Positions 56,373-64,000 of a DNA stretch of 64,000 nucleotides are shown piece after piece; positions within the stretch are counted from its first letter, which is position 1; each line of letters opens with the position of its first letter. A program made the position numbers and the translations under genes. The notes beneath the pieces were generated by a model. The model was not told the DNA's origin. It was given only the letters and a program-made list of their open reading frames with translations, and searched no databases. This DNA is from Microbacterium flavum (GTDB lineage Bacteria; Actinomycetota; Actinomycetes; Actinomycetales; Microbacteriaceae), in the NCBI RefSeq assembly GCF_018717645.1, contig NZ_JAFLHG010000001.1, positions 248,001 through 312,000 on the forward strand. The letters are read 5' to 3'.

Positions 56373-57956
56373 ATGGTGCAACGCGATGACGCTCTGCCGG
56401 GAGATGACGCGGTCGCGGGGGTCGCTGCGGTCGTGCTCGGCGCCGGGGTCGGGGAGGCCGTGGCCGCCCTCATCGCGCCCGGGTCGAGCCCGTTCGCCGC
56501 GATCGGCGGCGCGCTCATCGATGCCGCGCCGGCGTGGGCGAAGAACACGGCGATCGCCCTGTTCGGCACCGCCGACAAGGCGGCGCTCCTGGTCGGGATC
56601 GCGATCGTCCTCCTCGTCGTCGCGGCGATCGCCGGGACGCTCGAGCGGAGGCGACCTCCCGTCGGCCGGGTGATCCTCGGCGCGATCGGCGTCGCGGGTG
56701 CGATCGCAGCCGTCACCCGGGCGGATGCCGGCGCCTTCGCCTGGCTGCCCTCGCTCGTCGCGGGCGGTGTCGCCGTCATCACCCTGGGCGCTCTGCGTCG
56801 CGTCGGGCAGCGACGTCGGATGCAGGGGCTGCACGGGGCGCGAGCGCGCGACGCGTCACCGGCGTCACCCTCGGACCCGAACGTCGGCGCGGACCGTCGC
56901 ACCTTCCTCCTCTGGAGCGGCGCCGCCGTCGGCGTCGGCGTCCTCGCAGCGATCGGCAGCTCGCTCGTGCGGGCGGGCGCGAGGTCGGTCGCGGCCGTGC
57001 GCAGCGCCATCCGGCTGCCGGCCGCCGCCGTCGCCGGTCCCGCCATCCCGGCCGGAGCGGACCTGCAGATCGCGGGCCTCGCCCCGGTGATCACGCCGAA
57101 CGCCGACTTCTACCGCATCGACACGGCCCTCATCGTCCCGCAGATCGATCCCGCGACCTGGCGGCTGAGGATCCACGGGAAGGTCGACCAGGAGGTCGAG
57201 ATCGGCTGGGAGGACCTCCTCGCGCTTCCGCTGGAGGAGAGCGTGACGACCCTCACCTGCGTCTCGAACGAGGTCGGCGGCGACCTCATCGGCACCGCCC
57301 GCTGGCTCGGCTACCCGATCCGTCACCTGCTCGCGCGGGCGGGCGTGCAGCCGGAGGCCGACATGGTGCTCTCGACCTCGCAGGACGGCTTCACCGCAGG
57401 GACCCCGCTCGAGGCGCTGACCGACGAGCGCAACGCGATCCTCGCGGTGGGCATGAACGGCGAGCCCCTCCCCGACGACCACGGATTCCCCGTGCGGATG
57501 GTCGTGCCGGGCCTGTACGGCTACGTCTCGGCGACCAAGTGGGTGGTCGAGCTCGAGGTCACCCGGTTCGCGGACGCGCAGGGCTACTGGACCCCGCGCG
57601 GCTGGTCGGAGCTCGGTCCGATCAAGCTCGCGAGCCGCATCGACGTGCCCCGGCGCGGCGCGCGCCTCACCGCGGGCGACACGGTGATCGCCGGCGTCGC
57701 CTGGCAGCAGCACGTCGGTGTTCGCGGTGTGCAGGTGCGGATCGACGACGGGCCGTGGCAGGATGCCGTGCTCGCCCCCGCGATCGGGGTCGACACCTGG
57801 GTGCAGTGGACGTTCCCCTGGAACGCCCCCGCCGGGCGGCACGCGATCACCGCCCGCGCGATCGGCGTCGACGGCCAGCCGCAGACGGAGGCCGTGGCGC
57901 CGCCCGCTCCGGACGGCGCCACGGGCTGGCCGAGCGTCGCGGTGGACGTCGGCTGA
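56373..57956 (+). CDS. Membrane-anchored molybdopterin oxidoreductase (sulfite oxidase-like)
   Basis: A 527-residue protein. About 150 N-terminal residues contain four hydrophobic segments, then a fifth at about 178-200 preceded by D-R-R-T-F-L, and then the molybdopterin domain with the pterin-binding Cys296 in L-T-C-V-S-N-E-V-G-G. H-G-F-P-V-R-M-V-V-P-G and Y-G-Y-V-S-A-T-K-W-V follow, and a C-terminal beta domain. The enzyme part should face outside. This layout is common in actinobacterial sulfite-oxidase-like proteins; the substrate is unknown. It is divergent from the ATP-grasp operon. Confidence 0.9.
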   Translation: MVQRDDALPGDDAVAGVAAVVLGAGVGEAVAALIAPGSSPFAAIGGALIDAAPAWAKNTAIALFGTADKAALLVGIAIVLLVVAAIAGTLERRRPPVGRVILGAIGVAGAIAAVTRADAGAFAWLPSLVAGGVAVITLGALRRVGQRRRMQGLHGARARDASPASPSDPNVGADRRTFLLWSGAAVGVGVLAAIGSSLVRAGARSVAAVRSAIRLPAAAVAGPAIPAGADLQIAGLAPVITPNADFYRIDTALIVPQIDPATWRLRIHGKVDQEVEIGWEDLLALPLEESVTTLTCVSNEVGGDLIGTARWLGYPIRHLLARAGVQPEADMVLSTSQDGFTAGTPLEALTDERNAILAVGMNGEPLPDDHGFPVRMVVPGLYGYVSATKWVVELEVTRFADAQGYWTPRGWSELGPIKLASRIDVPRRGARLTAGDTVIAGVAWQQHVGVRGVQVRIDDGPWQDAVLAPAIGVDTWVQWTFPWNAPAGRHAITARAIGVDGQPQTEAVAPPAPDGATGWPSVAVDVG

Positions 57957-57965
57957 CCGACGCCG

Positions 57966-59192
57966 TCAGCCGGCGAGGACGAGCCGCAGCTGCTCGACGG
58001 CCCAGTCGAGCTCGGTCGCGCGGATGACGAGCGGCGGGGCGATGCGGATCGTCTGGCCGTGCGTGTCCTTGACGAGGACGCCGCGCGCGAGGAGCTTCTC
58101 CGCCACCTCGCGGCCGGGCCCGTACGCAGGATCGATGTCGACGCCCGCCCACAGTCCGGCGACCCGGACCGCGGTGACGCCGTGCCCGAGGAGCGCGCCG
58201 AGCGCTCCCTCCAGGTGGTCCCCGAGGGCCTGGGCGCGGGTCTGGAACTCTCCGGAGGCGAGCATCTCGACCACCTGCAGGCCGACCGCCGTCGCGAGCG
58301 GGTTCCCCCCGAACGTCGAGCCGTGCTCGCCCGGCTGGATGACGCCGAGCACGTCCCGGTTCGCGACCACGGCCGACAGGGGCACGATGCCTCCGCCGAG
58401 GGCCTTGCCGAGAAGGTAGACATCGGGGACGACGCCTTCGCGGTCGCACGCGAAGGTCGTGCCGACGCGCGCGAGCCCGGACTGGATCTCGTCGGCGATG
58501 AACAGGACGTTCTCGCGGTCGCAGATCTCGCGGATCGCGCGCAGATAGCCCTCCGGCGGGATGACGACCCCGGCCTCTCCCTGGATCGGCTCGACGAGGA
58601 CGGCGGCGGTGTTCTCGTCGATCGCCGCCGCGATCGCCTCGGCGTCCCCGTAGGGCACGGACACGAAGCCGGGAGTGAACGGCCCGAAGCCCTCCCGCGC
58701 CTGCGGGTCGTCGCTGAAGCTCACGATCGTCGTCGTCCGGCCGTGGAAGTTGCCGTCCGCGACGATGATCTTCGCCGCGCCGGCGGCGACGCCCTTCACG
58801 CGATACGCCCAGGCGCGGGCGACCTTGATGCCGGTCTCGACCGCCTCCGCGCCGGTGTTCATCGGGAGGACGAGGTCCTTGCCGGACAGCGCGGCCAGCG
58901 CCGCGGCGAAGGGTCCGAGCCGATCGTTGTGGAATGCGCGGCTCGTCAGGGTGACGCGCCCCAGCTGCTCGGTCGCCGCCGCGACGAGCGCGGGATGGCG
59001 GTGCCCGAAGTTCACGGCCGAGTAGGCCGACAGGAGGTCGAGGTAGCGCTTGCCCTCGACATCCGTCACCCACGCGCCCTCGGCACGGGCCACGACGACG
59101 GGAAGGGGATGGTAGTTGTGCGCGACGTGCGCGTCTTCGGCCTCGATCAGATCGCCCGTGAGGGCGTCGGCGGCAGCAGCGGTGGTGGTCAT
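57966..59192 (-). CDS. rocD: Ornithine aminotransferase
   Basis: A 408-residue class III PLP aminotransferase that turns ornithine and 2-oxoglutarate into glutamate semialdehyde and glutamate. Marks are Y-S-A-V-N-F-G-H-R-H-P, M-N-T-G-A-E-A-V-E-T-G-I-K, D-E-I-Q-S-G-L-A-R-V-G and the PLP-lysine in L-G-K-A-L-G-G-G. The ATG overlaps the ddaH stop by one base (TGATG), so they are coupled. The glutamate semialdehyde product is the substrate of the dehydrogenase domain of the PutA encoded beyond. Confidence 0.94.
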   Translation of the reverse strand: MTTTAAAADALTGDLIEAEDAHVAHNYHPLPVVVARAEGAWVTDVEGKRYLDLLSAYSAVNFGHRHPALVAAATEQLGRVTLTSRAFHNDRLGPFAAALAALSGKDLVLPMNTGAEAVETGIKVARAWAYRVKGVAAGAAKIIVADGNFHGRTTTIVSFSDDPQAREGFGPFTPGFVSVPYGDAEAIAAAIDENTAAVLVEPIQGEAGVVIPPEGYLRAIREICDRENVLFIADEIQSGLARVGTTFACDREGVVPDVYLLGKALGGGIVPLSAVVANRDVLGVIQPGEHGSTFGGNPLATAVGLQVVEMLASGEFQTRAQALGDHLEGALGALLGHGVTAVRVAGLWAGVDIDPAYGPGREVAEKLLARGVLVKDTHGQTIRIAPPLVIRATELDWAVEQLRLVLAG

Positions 59193-60076
59193 CACTTTCC
59201 TCGCAGTTCGAGCGTGCAGCACTTGATGCCCCCGCCGCCGAGCAGCAGTTCGGACAGGTCGATGAGCACGGGGTTGTATCCGCGATCGCGGAGCTGCTGT
59301 TCGAAGCCCGTCGCGCGCGGCGAGATGAAGACGTTGTACCCGTCGGATGCCGAGTTCAGCCCGAACACGGCGCCGTCGGCATCCGACACCTCGATCGCGT
59401 CGGGGTAGCGCTCGCGCAGGATCGCCCGCGACGCCTCGTCGAAGGCTCCGGGCAGGTAGGCGATGTTCGCCTTCTCGACGCCCCCGGTCCCCGAGAGCGT
59501 CGAGGGGCCCTCCACGGGGTCGAGAACGGAGATCGCCGTGTCGAGGTGGTAGAACCGCGGGTCCACCAGGCGGAGCGAGACGACCTCCCGGCCGAACACC
59601 TCGGCGACCTCGCGGTGGCTGTCCGAGGCCGAGCGGAACCCGGTGCCGGCGAGGATCGTGTCCCCGACGAGGAGGAAGTCCCCCTCCCCCTCCTGCACCG
59701 AGACGGGCTCGACGACCTCGAAGCCGTTGCGGGCAAACCAGTCCATGAACGGGCGCTCCTCCCCGCGGCGCTCGTCGACGCGGAAGCGCACGCCGAGGGC
59801 GCGGCCGTCGACGACGAAGCCGCCGTTGGCCGTGTAGACCATGTCGGGCAGGCCCTCGACCGGGTCGATGAGCTCGACGTCGTGCCCGAGGGCGACGTAC
59901 GTGTCGTACAGGGTCTGCCACTGCTCCATGGCCTTGGCCGTGTCGGTGGGGTTGCGCGGCTCCATCCACGGATTGATGGTGTAGCTGACCGTGAAGTGCC
60001 GCGGCGCGCACATCAGGTAACGGCGATGCTGTGCGACGCGGGTGGCGCTGTCTGCGGGCTGAAGTGAGGTGGACAT
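59192..60076 (-). CDS. ddaH: Dimethylargininase / arginine dihydrolase family protein
   Basis: A 294-residue guanidine-modifying enzyme of the pentein fold. M-C-A-P-R-H-F near the start, Y-T-A-N-G-G-F-V, D-P-R-F-Y-H-L-D-T with the catalytic His and the C-terminal nucleophile in I-K-C-C (Cys286/287) are visible. The family includes dimethylarginine hydrolases (citrulline product) and arginine dihydrolases (ornithine product). The coupled rocD favours an ornithine-forming activity, which is an inference. GAGGAG lies five bases before ATG 60076. Confidence 0.88.
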   Translation of the reverse strand: MSTSLQPADSATRVAQHRRYLMCAPRHFTVSYTINPWMEPRNPTDTAKAMEQWQTLYDTYVALGHDVELIDPVEGLPDMVYTANGGFVVDGRALGVRFRVDERRGEERPFMDWFARNGFEVVEPVSVQEGEGDFLLVGDTILAGTGFRSASDSHREVAEVFGREVVSLRLVDPRFYHLDTAISVLDPVEGPSTLSGTGGVEKANIAYLPGAFDEASRAILRERYPDAIEVSDADGAVFGLNSASDGYNVFISPRATGFEQQLRDRGYNPVLIDLSELLLGGGGIKCCTLELRGK

Positions 60077-60226
60077 CTCGCTCCTCTGATCCTCGTGTGA
60101 ATGCAAGAGCGGCGGACGCTGTCCAGAGGCCCGTCGGCGCTTCGACTCCACCGCAGGAACGGCGAGGAAAGGTCGGGGCGGGCACGCCTGGGACCATTGT
60201 GCCAGACGCTCCCGAGCCGGTCACGT

Positions 60227-60236
60227 CCCCCCCCCC
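60227..60236. repeat. Run of ten C
   Basis: Ten consecutive C in the 193-base region between the divergent ddaH and TetR genes, 20 bases before the TetR -10 box. Such tracts can slip, or be a sequencing or assembly error. Confidence 0.8.
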
Positions 60237-60255
60237 GTGCGGAGAGGCAGGAGAG

Positions 60256-60261
60256 TAGATT
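60256..60261 (+). promoter_or_regulatory. -10 box of the TetR gene
   Basis: TAGATT ends eight bases before ATG 60270. The flanking GAGAG and CTCTC form a short inverted repeat around it, a possible site for the regulator itself. Confidence 0.4.
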
Positions 60262-60269
60262 TTCTCTCT

Positions 60270-60983
60270 ATGAAGCGTCGTTCTGGGGACGAGACTCGCG
60301 CTCTGCTGCTGCGGGTGGGGATGCAGGTTCTGCTGGAGAGAGGGGTGTCGGCGGGCGTTCAGCACATCCGGCTCCAGGACGTGCTGCGCCGGGCGGGGCT
60401 CACCACGGGCGCCGCGTACCGGCTGTGGGCCGATCAGAACGACTACCAGCGCGACCTGGCCGTCGCCATGGTGCAGCTGCGCCTCAGTCGCCCGACCGAC
60501 TACGTGCGCACGGCGGTCGAGAAGCTCATCGCCGAGGGCGCCGACGGGAACGACGTGATCCGTGCCGCCGCGGAGAGCCATCTGCGTCCGACCGCCGCCG
60601 ATGCGGACGATCCCGCTGCGGCGCTCGATTCCCAGCAGTTCCTCATCGCCCTCGCCCTCCGGACGACCGCGCACACGTGGCCGGAGCTGCGCGAGGCATC
60701 CAACGAGCGGCACCGCGAGTCGATCGCCGCGTTCGCCGAGTTCTACGCCCTCCTCATGGAGGCCTACGGCCTGCGGATGCGCTCACCGCTCACGATCGAG
60801 GACTTCACCGAGGCGATGGCCGCGTTGGGCGAGGGATTCGCCGTGCGCATGCTCGAGGGCATCGAGCACCCGCGATACGACTGCGGGGAGGGCGATGAGG
60901 TTCCGCCCGGGGAATGGACGCTGTTCGCGCTCTCCGTGCGCGCCCTCGTCGACGGCTTCATGACGCCCGTCGAGCGGGCGTGA
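60270..60983 (+). CDS. TetR-family regulator
   Basis: A 237-residue protein with an N-terminal TetR-type helix-turn-helix (I-R-L-Q-D-V-L-R-R-A-G-L-T-T-G-A-A-Y-R-L-W) and a helical effector domain of no recognisable ligand type. ATG 60270 gives the expected start; the frame is open a little further upstream. It is divergent from ddaH-rocD and lies beside putA, so these amino-acid catabolism genes are possible targets. The gene is followed by two hairpins. Confidence 0.88.
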   Translation: MKRRSGDETRALLLRVGMQVLLERGVSAGVQHIRLQDVLRRAGLTTGAAYRLWADQNDYQRDLAVAMVQLRLSRPTDYVRTAVEKLIAEGADGNDVIRAAAESHLRPTAADADDPAAALDSQQFLIALALRTTAHTWPELREASNERHRESIAAFAEFYALLMEAYGLRMRSPLTIEDFTEAMAALGEGFAVRMLEGIEHPRYDCGEGDEVPPGEWTLFALSVRALVDGFMTPVERA

Positions 60984-61015
60984 GTCGACCCGGCGACGCC
61001 GGCAGGCGGGCGGGA

Positions 61016-61047
61016 GCTCTGGGGTCGAGTCCCCCCAACCCCAGAGC
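61016..61047 (+). terminator. Terminator hairpin after the TetR gene
   Basis: GCTCTGGGGT (61016-61025) and ACCCCAGAGC (61038-61047) are perfect 10-base arms with a 12-base loop, 33 bases after the stop. Confidence 0.65.
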
Positions 61048-61086
61048 GACACTCCCCCCGGTGTGTCAAACGACGGTCAGACAGAC

Positions 61087-61107
61087 GGATCTCCTCATCG
61101 GAGATCC
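61087..61107. terminator. Second hairpin in the gap
   Basis: GGATCTCC (61087-61094) and GGAGATCC (61100-61107) are perfect 8-base arms with a 5-base loop. The 250-base gap (60984-61232) holds three hairpins and an AT-richer stretch (61167-61199) but no gene that I can recognise. Confidence 0.45.
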
Positions 61108-61216
61108 GGTCTCCGTCGGCGCTCCCCAGATGCGCCATTCACATGCTGTACCGTCCGGCGTCGCAAGAACAGAAAGATAACTTGTTTCTCTCCGGGATCG
61201 ATTGTTGGATGCCGTC

Positions 61217-61239
61217 CATCTGAGCGCGCAGCTCAGATG
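61217..61239 (-). terminator. putA terminator
   Basis: CATCTGAGC (61217-61225) and GCTCAGATG (61231-61239) are perfect 9-base arms with a 5-base loop. The hairpin overlaps the putA stop codon (61235-61233). Confidence 0.6.
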
Positions 61240-64000
61240 ACCTCCTCGCTCCACCGATCGGGGTTGCCGAAACGGTGCGCCGTGATCGAGATGGCCTGCT
61301 CGTGCAGGAACGGAAGCAGCTCCACGCGACCGGCCGTCGTGACCTCGTTCGCGTACACCGCCAGGTCCGGATCCCCCTCGGTGGCTGCGGAGAGCGCACC
61401 GTGCAACGCGGTGACGGCATCGGTCCCCCCCACGAGCCGGACGCGACCTGCGCCGCCCTCGCGCCGCCCCTGCTGCACGCGCGCGATCCACTCGTCATCC
61501 GTCTCGACATGCACGGGGATGCCGAGATCACCGAGCACGCGACGGACGCCGGCGGGCAGCCCGACGGGCGCACTGAGCGTCATCCGCCCACCGGCACGGA
61601 CGCCGGCGATCGCCACCCGGAGGACCGCGGGCCAGGCCGCATCGCTCGTCGCGCGCACCGCGACATCCACCGGACGGTAGCGGAAGAGGTTACGTTCCAC
61701 CTTCAGCCGCGACACGTCGCGGACCCGGCCGAACTCGCGGTCCCATGCCACGGCGTCGGAGAGGGCGCCGCGGCGCAGCCACTCGAACCCCTCGTAGTCC
61801 AGCGACGGCTGTGCGGCCTCGATGAGACCCGTGATGCGTGTGTCGAGGCCGCGCAGGTGCAGTGTCGACGACGGCGCACCCCCCGCAGTGGCGTGCCATG
61901 ATCCGAGGCCCACGAGGTAGTTCGGGCCGCCCGCCTTCGTCCCGGCGCCGACGGAGGACCGCTTCCAGCCTCCGAACGGCTGCCGCTGCACGATCGCTCC
62001 GGTGATACCCCGGTTCACGTAGAGGTTCCCCGCCTGCACCTCCTCCAACCATCGCTCGAGATCGGCGGGGTTCTGCGTGTACAGTCCGGCGGTCAGCCCG
62101 TATGCGACCGCGTTCTGCAGCTCGATCGCCTCGGCGAGCGAGGAGGCATGCATGATGCCGAGGACCGGCCCGAAGAACTCCTCCAGGTGCGTCCGGGATC
62201 CCGGGCGGACTCCGGTGCGGATGCCGGGGCGCCACATCCGATCGGCGTACTCGGCCGGGGCATCCTCCACCGGCCGCGGCGCGACGAGCCAGTGCTCGCC
62301 CTCTTCAAGGGTCGTCAGGGCCCAGTCGAGCTTGCCCTGCGGCGGCTCGATGACGGGTCCGACCTCGCTGCGCGGGTCGGACGGAACGCCGACCCGCAGC
62401 GACTCCGTGGCATCCACGAGCTGACGCGCGAAGCGCTCCGACCGCGCGACGGGGCCGACGAGGATGGCGAGGGATGCCGCCGAGCACTTCTGGCCCGCGT
62501 GGCCGAAGGCGCTGCGGACGACGTCGGATGCCGCCAGGTCGAGGTCGGCCGAGGGCATCACGATCATGGCGTTCTTGCCGCTCGTCTCCGCGAGGAGCGG
62601 CAGGTCGTCGCGCCACGACCGGAAGAGGGCCGCGGTCTCCCACGAACCGGTGAGGATGACCCGGTCGACGCCCTCGTGGGAGATGAGCTGGCGGCCGAGA
62701 TCGCCCTCGTCGACGTCGACCAGGGCCAGGATGTCGCGCGGGACGCCCGCGCCGTCCAGCGCCTCCCAGATCGCCTCGGTCACCACCGCCGCGCACCGGC
62801 GCGCCTGCGGGGCCGGCTTGAAGACGACGCCCGATCCGGCGGCCAGTGCGGCCAGGACTCCCCCGGCGGGGATCGCCACGGGGAAGTTCCACGGCGGGGT
62901 GACGACGGTCAGCCGGGCCGGGACGAAGACCGCGCCGGGAACCCGGTCGAGTTCCTTCGCCGTCGCCGCGTAGTAGTCGGCGAAGTCCACCGCCTCGCTG
63001 ACTTCCACATCCGCCTCGGCGAAGACCTTGCCGGTCTCGGAGGCGGCGACCTCGATCAGCTCGCCGCGGCGCGCCTCGAGGGCGCGGGCCGCGGCCTGCA
63101 GGACGGCGCTGCGCTCGGCGGCGGGGCTCGCACCCCACTCCGCCGCGGCGGTGCGCACGCTCGCCACGACCTCTTCGAGGCCCTCCTCGGAGTCGACGCG
63201 AGCGGCGGCGATCGTCGCGTCGCCCGCCGTCGACGTCTCGACGCGGGCGAGGATCTCCGCCGCCCAGACACGGTTCACGGCGAGGGCCGGGTCGCTGTCG
63301 GGGGCGTTCTCGAATCCGGGTGCGCCGGATGCCTGCCCGGCCGCCTCGCGCACCGAGAACACCGCGGTCTCGACCCAGTCGTCCCCGAGCACGACCGGCG
63401 CTTCGGCACCTGTCGCGTCGCGGCCGCGGGACGAGGCGCGGCCGATCGAGAGCACCGCCTGGGTGAGGTCGCCGTCCTCGGCGCCCGGACGGGTGAGGGA
63501 TGCCGATGCGCCTTCCGGCGCATCCGAGCGGTCCTGGCGCCGATTCGGCCCGACGGGAAGGGCCGGGTCGTGCGCCCGCACGACGGAAGCCAGGAAGCGC
63601 TTGCGCTCGCGGGCGAACATCCGCGGTTCGGAGGCGAGGTCGAAGACCGCGGAGAGGAAGTTCTCGCTCGACGCGTTCTCCTCCAGCCGGCGCACGAGGT
63701 AGCTGATCGCGACGTCGAACTCGTCGGGCCGCACCACCGGCACGTACAGCAGCACGTGGCCGACCTCGCGCGTGACAGCCGCGACCTGGCCTTCGGCCAT
63801 CCCGAGCAGCATCTCGAACTCGACGTCGTCGCGGACGCCGCGCTCCCCCGCGAGGAGCCACGCGTAGGCGATGTCGAAGAGGTTGTGGCCGGCGACGCCG
63901 ATCCGGACGGCGCGCGCGTTCTCGGGCCGCAGGGCCTCGTTCAGGCAGCGGAGGTAGGAGGCATCCGAGTCGAGCTTGGACGCGTGCGTCGCGAGCTCCC
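61233..64000 (-). CDS. putA: Proline dehydrogenase / pyrroline-5-carboxylate dehydrogenase (PutA, partial at its 5' end)
   Basis: The frame is open from the window edge to 61233, giving 922 codons of the C-terminal part. The first visible stretch is the end of the proline dehydrogenase barrel (R-I-G-V-A-G-H-N-L-F-D-I-A-Y, then E-F-E-M-L-L-G-M-A). The aldehyde dehydrogenase domain follows, with Glu in L-L-A-E-T-S-G-K-N and catalytic Cys in H-A-G-Q-K-C-S-A, and a C-terminal domain of about 250 residues typical of long PutA. It oxidises proline to glutamate. The true start lies outside the window. Confidence 0.93.
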   Translation of the reverse strand, partial: ELATHASKLDSDASYLRCLNEALRPENARAVRIGVAGHNLFDIAYAWLLAGERGVRDDVEFEMLLGMAEGQVAAVTREVGHVLLYVPVVRPDEFDVAISYLVRRLEENASSENFLSAVFDLASEPRMFARERKRFLASVVRAHDPALPVGPNRRQDRSDAPEGASASLTRPGAEDGDLTQAVLSIGRASSRGRDATGAEAPVVLGDDWVETAVFSVREAAGQASGAPGFENAPDSDPALAVNRVWAAEILARVETSTAGDATIAAARVDSEEGLEEVVASVRTAAAEWGASPAAERSAVLQAAARALEARRGELIEVAASETGKVFAEADVEVSEAVDFADYYAATAKELDRVPGAVFVPARLTVVTPPWNFPVAIPAGGVLAALAAGSGVVFKPAPQARRCAAVVTEAIWEALDGAGVPRDILALVDVDEGDLGRQLISHEGVDRVILTGSWETAALFRSWRDDLPLLAETSGKNAMIVMPSADLDLAASDVVRSAFGHAGQKCSAASLAILVGPVARSERFARQLVDATESLRVGVPSDPRSEVGPVIEPPQGKLDWALTTLEEGEHWLVAPRPVEDAPAEYADRMWRPGIRTGVRPGSRTHLEEFFGPVLGIMHASSLAEAIELQNAVAYGLTAGLYTQNPADLERWLEEVQAGNLYVNRGITGAIVQRQPFGGWKRSSVGAGTKAGGPNYLVGLGSWHATAGGAPSSTLHLRGLDTRITGLIEAAQPSLDYEGFEWLRRGALSDAVAWDREFGRVRDVSRLKVERNLFRYRPVDVAVRATSDAAWPAVLRVAIAGVRAGGRMTLSAPVGLPAGVRRVLGDLGIPVHVETDDEWIARVQQGRREGGAGRVRLVGGTDAVTALHGALSAATEGDPDLAVYANEVTTAGRVELLPFLHEQAISITAHRFGNPDRWSEEVI

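Noticed and set aside
61167..61199. Small RNA or short gene in the AT-richer stretch
   Set aside because: No promoter pair, ribosome-binding site or open frame could be supported; left as unassigned.

Overview
The window looks like chromosomal DNA of a high-GC actinobacterium, most probably Microbacterium or another member of the Microbacteriaceae. This rests on codon use and G+C (about 70% by eye), GTG starts, stop/start overlaps (ATGA, GTGA, TGATG), many transcripts with no visible ribosome-binding site, and the kinds of proteins encoded (DUF7882-like protein, MCC-type carboxylase, alpha-E/transglutaminase operon). I see no rRNA, tRNA, CRISPR array, transposase or phage gene. No database search was possible, so all names come from motifs and remembered families.

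Layout. (1) 1-5351, minus strand: sugar locus with a GH13 glucosidase, a lipoprotein binding protein, one complete permease and the first codons of a second, preceded by a LacI regulator. (2) 5417-11490: a luciferase-like oxidoreductase, prephenate dehydratase, a lipoprotein of unknown role, phosphoglucomutase, glycerate kinase and a start-less gene remnant. (3) 11550-24033: a galactoside/arabinoside island: LacI, ABC importer (two permeases plus binding protein), GH51 arabinofuranosidase, GH35 beta-galactosidase, galE, a second LacI, galT and galK. Together these can import arabinose- and galactose-containing oligosaccharides, release the sugars and pass galactose through the Leloir pathway. 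The two LacI proteins are paralogues and related operators lie in both promoters.

(4) 24132-33742: two alpha/beta hydrolases, a solitary DNA methyltransferase joined to a lipoate ligase, two MFS exporters with a MarR regulator whose operator motif occurs in front of both, a DUF1349 protein, small proteins of unknown role and a second MarR. (5) 33758-37953: a third MarR, divergent from a biotin-dependent carboxylase pair of methylcrotonyl-CoA type. (6) 38010-52780: a rhamnose island. On the minus strand are a DeoR regulator, an ABC importer (binding protein, ATPase, two permeases) and a cassette of class II aldolase, HAD hydrolase and FGGY kinase. Divergently run rhaM, rhaI, the fused aldolase/dehydrogenase, rhaB and a sugar epimerase. 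(7) 52803-57956: the operon of circularly permuted ATP-grasp, alpha-E and transglutaminase proteins, divergent from a membrane-anchored molybdopterin oxidoreductase. (8) 57966-64000: ddaH-rocD, a TetR regulator and the 3' part of putA, which could carry arginine or ornithine to glutamate through pyrroline-5-carboxylate.

Three patterns run across the window. All three ABC binding-protein genes are followed by a strong hairpin. Several genes have a TAGGCT-like -10 box 6-8 bases before the start codon and no ribosome-binding site, which points to leaderless mRNAs. Regulators lie beside clear palindromic operators in most of the catabolic loci. The most promising leads are the cross-wired LacI pair, the kinase/HAD/aldolase cassette inside the rhamnose importer operon, the ddaH-rocD coupling, and the pgm insertion that looks like a captured intergenic repeat.
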